From: a virus | DNA length: 50,478 bases | Virus record (IMG/VR): IMGVR_UViG_3300023176_000477 | Coordinates: 1-50,478 of that record | Direction: 5' to 3' (one strand) | Shown here: piece by piece, positions 47,772 to 50,478 of the stretch | Layout: every line of letters begins with the position of its first letter | Position numbering within the stretch: position 1 is the stretch's first letter | The notes under the pieces: model-generated | Databases searched by the model: none | Told to the model about the DNA's origin: nothing | What the model saw: the letters and a program-made list of their open reading frames with translations, nothing else | Program-made: the position numbers and the translations under genes

Positions 47772-49786
47772 TATGCTCCGTATCTCATTATACCCCAAGA
47801 AGCTATACCTGGTGTATGTATTGATGTTACTTCTTCAATAGTACCTTGTCTAGTACCACGCACTGTAATAATAGCATACATTGTATCACTTCCAACTACA
47901 TCATTAGATTGTATAGGATAACTTATTTGTTCTACTACACCTTTAATAATTTCTTGTGGTTCAAATATTTCTAATGTTACTGAATCACCTTCTTTAGCAC
48001 GTAATGCTTTATATAAAGTATCTCCAAGACCTTTAACTTTTAATGGTTTTCTACCAGGTCTTTCTACTCTATCACTAATGTTTATAGGTATTTGTGCTAC
48101 TACAAGTTCTGGTCTAGCTAATGCACGAAACTGTACTGATTTGACTTTAGGAGTTGACACACCATCTGTACTTTTAAGTATGACTTTACCTATAATATAT
48201 CTTGACACTTCTGCTATTTGTTTTTCTTCGTCACCTGTACCACCAAGTTGTGTTAAAGCATTAGTAAACGTAGCAGACTCAGGTGCATCTAAATCTTCAA
48301 ATCTAGTTGAGTATTGTAAACTTACTTGTGTATCTGCAGGCATTGTAACTGTAGATATTTCTGCACCTACAAACTGTTTACTTTCTGCTGTAAAAAAATC
48401 TGCAGCAGATAATACTAAATAACCTTCAGCTTCATATGTAGATGTTTCTTTATATACATCAGAACCTTCAACTACTACTACAAACTTACCATTAGATTGT
48501 GTAATACCTGATACATAACTATTACCAACTGTTTGTAAATCTCTAGCCAAACCACCTGTTGGTAGATAATATCGCCACAAATTTACTTCATTAGTTGCTT
48601 CTTTAACACCCATATACACACTATCACGGCTTACAAACATAGCGTGTGGTGTTGTATCTACGTTATTAACAACCCATTCTTTTACTAATTGTCTATTAGC
48701 AAGTACATATAAATCATCAGCATTAACAAGTTCTGCTCTGTATAACCTACCTACACTTCTTGTATTTTCTTTAGTACCAAAAAATATAATTCCTTCTGCA
48801 GCAGCAATAGAATGTATTTCTTCAAAAGGTATTTTGGTTTGTCCTTGATTTACAAATATTCCACTAGATAATTTAAATGAATATACATTACCATCAGTAC
48901 TAGCAGCTAAAACTACAGCACCACCATCAACAATACCTGTTATTTGATGTGTAGGTTCTACTTCTATTATTGCATCTCCTGTTGCAAAAGCTGATGCCCA
49001 ACTGTCTGCAAATGCATCACCTTCCCAAACATACTCTGCAGTACCATCATTACCAGTAACAAACAAAGTATTTTTAACAAACCATACGCCTGTTAATCCA
49101 CCTAATGTATTAAAAGCTGTGTTATGTGTAGACCAACCGTGTCCATCTGGTTCATAATGTATAAACTCTGAGTTAGAATTAGTAGCATCAGCAGTAGTAA
49201 AATATACTGTGTTTCCAAATGCAGCAGCACCTGTAAAGTTATAAGTTGCACCATTAGTTGCAGCTAATATAGAACTCCAAGTTCCTGCAGTAGCATCATA
49301 TTCGTGTACAGTTGTACCATCAGTAACGTATATATTACCATTAGTAGTTTGTGTCATATAGTTATTTGTATATGTACCACTTAATATTGCAGTGTCAGTA
49401 GTACCTTCATCAACATCTTTTGCTTGGTCAGTCGTATATAACAAATGTATATGATATGCAGTTTCATCATCTCCGTGAAATACATCAATACCTTTACTAT
49501 CCCAAAATCTATTAACATCATCTGGTTTACCATCACTTCTATGTGCAGTATCTAATCCTTGACCTGCAGAAAAATTGTTTCTTGAATATATACGACCTAA
49601 GTTAGATGTAAAATCTTCAGGATTTTGTTTAACATTAACTTGTTGTCCTTGTTGTACATCAGATGATTGTATTGTCATAGCTCTATCAGGACCTACAGCT
49701 GTACGTAAATATATATTATCTAATCGTATGTCATAACCAAATCGTCTTGGATTACGAACATTAGAAGTTGATGCAACTCTAGCCAT
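47771..49786 (-). CDS. Large tail protein (nozzle/hub-like), 671 aa
   Basis: Counterpart of 5178-7160 with scattered substitutions. The exception is near residue 120, where LLYTTDQAKDVDEGTTDTA replaces LLYTTATESLSFGA and adds 11 residues. A single surface loop of an otherwise fixed tail protein is therefore variable. Confidence 0.7.
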   Translation of the reverse strand: MARVASTSNVRNPRRFGYDIRLDNIYLRTAVGPDRAMTIQSSDVQQGQQVNVKQNPEDFTSNLGRIYSRNNFSAGQGLDTAHRSDGKPDDVNRFWDSKGIDVFHGDDETAYHIHLLYTTDQAKDVDEGTTDTAILSGTYTNNYMTQTTNGNIYVTDGTTVHEYDATAGTWSSILAATNGATYNFTGAAAFGNTVYFTTADATNSNSEFIHYEPDGHGWSTHNTAFNTLGGLTGVWFVKNTLFVTGNDGTAEYVWEGDAFADSWASAFATGDAIIEVEPTHQITGIVDGGAVVLAASTDGNVYSFKLSSGIFVNQGQTKIPFEEIHSIAAAEGIIFFGTKENTRSVGRLYRAELVNADDLYVLANRQLVKEWVVNNVDTTPHAMFVSRDSVYMGVKEATNEVNLWRYYLPTGGLARDLQTVGNSYVSGITQSNGKFVVVVEGSDVYKETSTYEAEGYLVLSAADFFTAESKQFVGAEISTVTMPADTQVSLQYSTRFEDLDAPESATFTNALTQLGGTGDEEKQIAEVSRYIIGKVILKSTDGVSTPKVKSVQFRALARPELVVAQIPINISDRVERPGRKPLKVKGLGDTLYKALRAKEGDSVTLEIFEPQEIIKGVVEQISYPIQSNDVVGSDTMYAIITVRGTRQGTIEEVTSIHTPGIASWGIMRYGA

Positions 49787-50478
49787 TAGGTTGGATACAA
49801 TATACTATTTAACTGAACTGGTTCTGGATATTTAGACCTTAAATTACTTCTAGCTTGTTGTATTAATAACTGTTGATAACGTAATAAACTACTGCTAATA
49901 CTATTAGAACTACCTACAGGATAGTTTTGTGCAGCCATTTGTTCTGTAATATACCTAGCATCAACATTTTTAATATCTTTACCAACTAACATTTGAGCAG
50001 CTACACCAGCCATAACAATAGGTTCATATTCTGTTTCTAAACCTACACTAGATAATGTTGTAGCTTCTGATGTAGGTGCTACAAATTTCTTTTTAAAAGT
50101 TACATACACAGTATGACCTGCTGATATACCTACAAACTGTACAGCATGAACTACGTTAGGACCTGAAGTATAAGTTTTAGTTCTTTCTGTTTGTGTATCA
50201 TCAGTCCATACAAAAGGATTAGGAAGGTCAATCATTTCTATAGCTACACCATTATATTTAAGTCCTGTTTGGTCTGAGCCTGATTGCCAATCTGTATATT
50301 GTGATATAGCTTTTAATGGTGCTATTAAATAATTATTAGTATCTACATCACTACCATATGTACCAAGTAATTTATAACCTGTACTAGCAGTAAGTTCTAT
50401 TGTTTCTACGGCAAATAATGTAGGATAAAGATTTTTAATTTGGTCTGATACTGCATCATATACTGCTTGTCTTGTAAA
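49786..50478 (-). CDS. Head-tail connector / tail protein, N-terminally truncated by the window edge
   Basis: The frame is open to the last base (231 codons) and corresponds to the C-terminal two-thirds of 7160-8170 with very few changes. The real start lies beyond the window; an internal ATG near 50235 is not the start. It shows that the right copy was cut by the end of the sequence, not by a biological boundary. Confidence 0.75.
   Translation of the reverse strand, partial: FTRQAVYDAVSDQIKNLYPTLFAVETIELTASTGYKLLGTYGSDVDTNNYLIAPLKAISQYTDWQSGSDQTGLKYNGVAIEMIDLPNPFVWTDDTQTERTKTYTSGPNVVHAVQFVGISAGHTVYVTFKKKFVAPTSEATTLSSVGLETEYEPIVMAGVAAQMLVGKDIKNVDARYITEQMAAQNYPVGSSNSISSSLLRYQQLLIQQARSNLRSKYPEPVQLNSILYPT

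Larger units (their letters stand above)
41620..50478. repeat. Right copy of the diverged terminal overlap
   Basis: This is the counterpart of 1-7852. It continues without a break into the lysis genes at 41616 and below, just as the left copy continues without a break from the capsid genes. Together they imply a unit length of about 41.6 kb. The right copy carries two cassette genes (43115-43840 and 42882-43118) with no counterpart of the same number on the left. Confidence 0.9.

Noticed and set aside
1-50478. CRISPR array, insertion sequence, integrase or attachment site
   Set aside because: No regular spacer-repeat pattern, transposase or integrase motif was seen. The repeats found are hairpins and the terminal overlap.

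Overview
The window reads as the genome of an uncultured, AT-rich tailed phage (Caudoviricetes), most likely marine and podovirus-like. It has a TerL, portal, coiled-coil scaffold and SU10/DUF5309-type major capsid protein, a set of very large internal virion proteins, a glycine-rich tail adhesin, DUF6065-like and DUF6321-like proteins of the kind common in marine phages, and a small lysis set. I see no integrase, repressor, tRNA, RNA polymerase, DNA polymerase, primase or helicase. It therefore looks lytic and dependent on host replication and transcription. The host cannot be named. An r1t-like holin and a probable leaderless gene hint weakly at an actinobacterium.

Layout: two opposed transcription units diverge from one intergenic control region (26082-26753). 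The rightward, presumably early unit (26754-37252) holds many small, often cysteine-rich proteins, an Api92-like protein, a MoxR-type AAA ATPase with a VWA partner, a metallophosphoesterase, a Rad52-like annealing protein, zinc ribbons, a winged-helix protein, a lytic transglycosylase-like protein and an HNH protein. The leftward, late unit starts at TerL (26081) and runs portal, ejection-type proteins (including one of 1996 aa), scaffold, capsid, connector/tail proteins, adhesin and receptor-binding cassette, small membrane proteins and DUF6321 to base 1. The same unit then continues in the right part of the window (50478 down to 37242), ending with a DUF5675 lysis protein, two large proteins of unknown role and the holin. 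The two units converge at 37242-37252.

The main structural fact is that 1-7852 and 41620-50478 are homologous in the same orientation and gene order but not identical. The window thus goes about 1.2 times round a roughly 41.6 kb circular or permuted map, and the overlapping parts come from two related genomes, or from a genome with diverged terminal repeats. Comparing the copies shows near-identical connector and tail proteins, near-identical small membrane proteins, and between them an almost completely exchanged adhesin/receptor cassette (about 1237-4000 against 42881-46540) with two extra genes in the right copy.

The second notable layer is RNA structure. Five early genes are preceded by long hairpins with the same C-TTTAT/C-G apical loop just upstream of the Shine-Dalgarno sequence. 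The control region carries overlapping opposed promoters and a 92-nt near-perfect hairpin. The capsid operon has its own promoter and a hairpin-rich leader of about 195 nt. A structured element with a T9 tract separates the VWA gene from a second early promoter.
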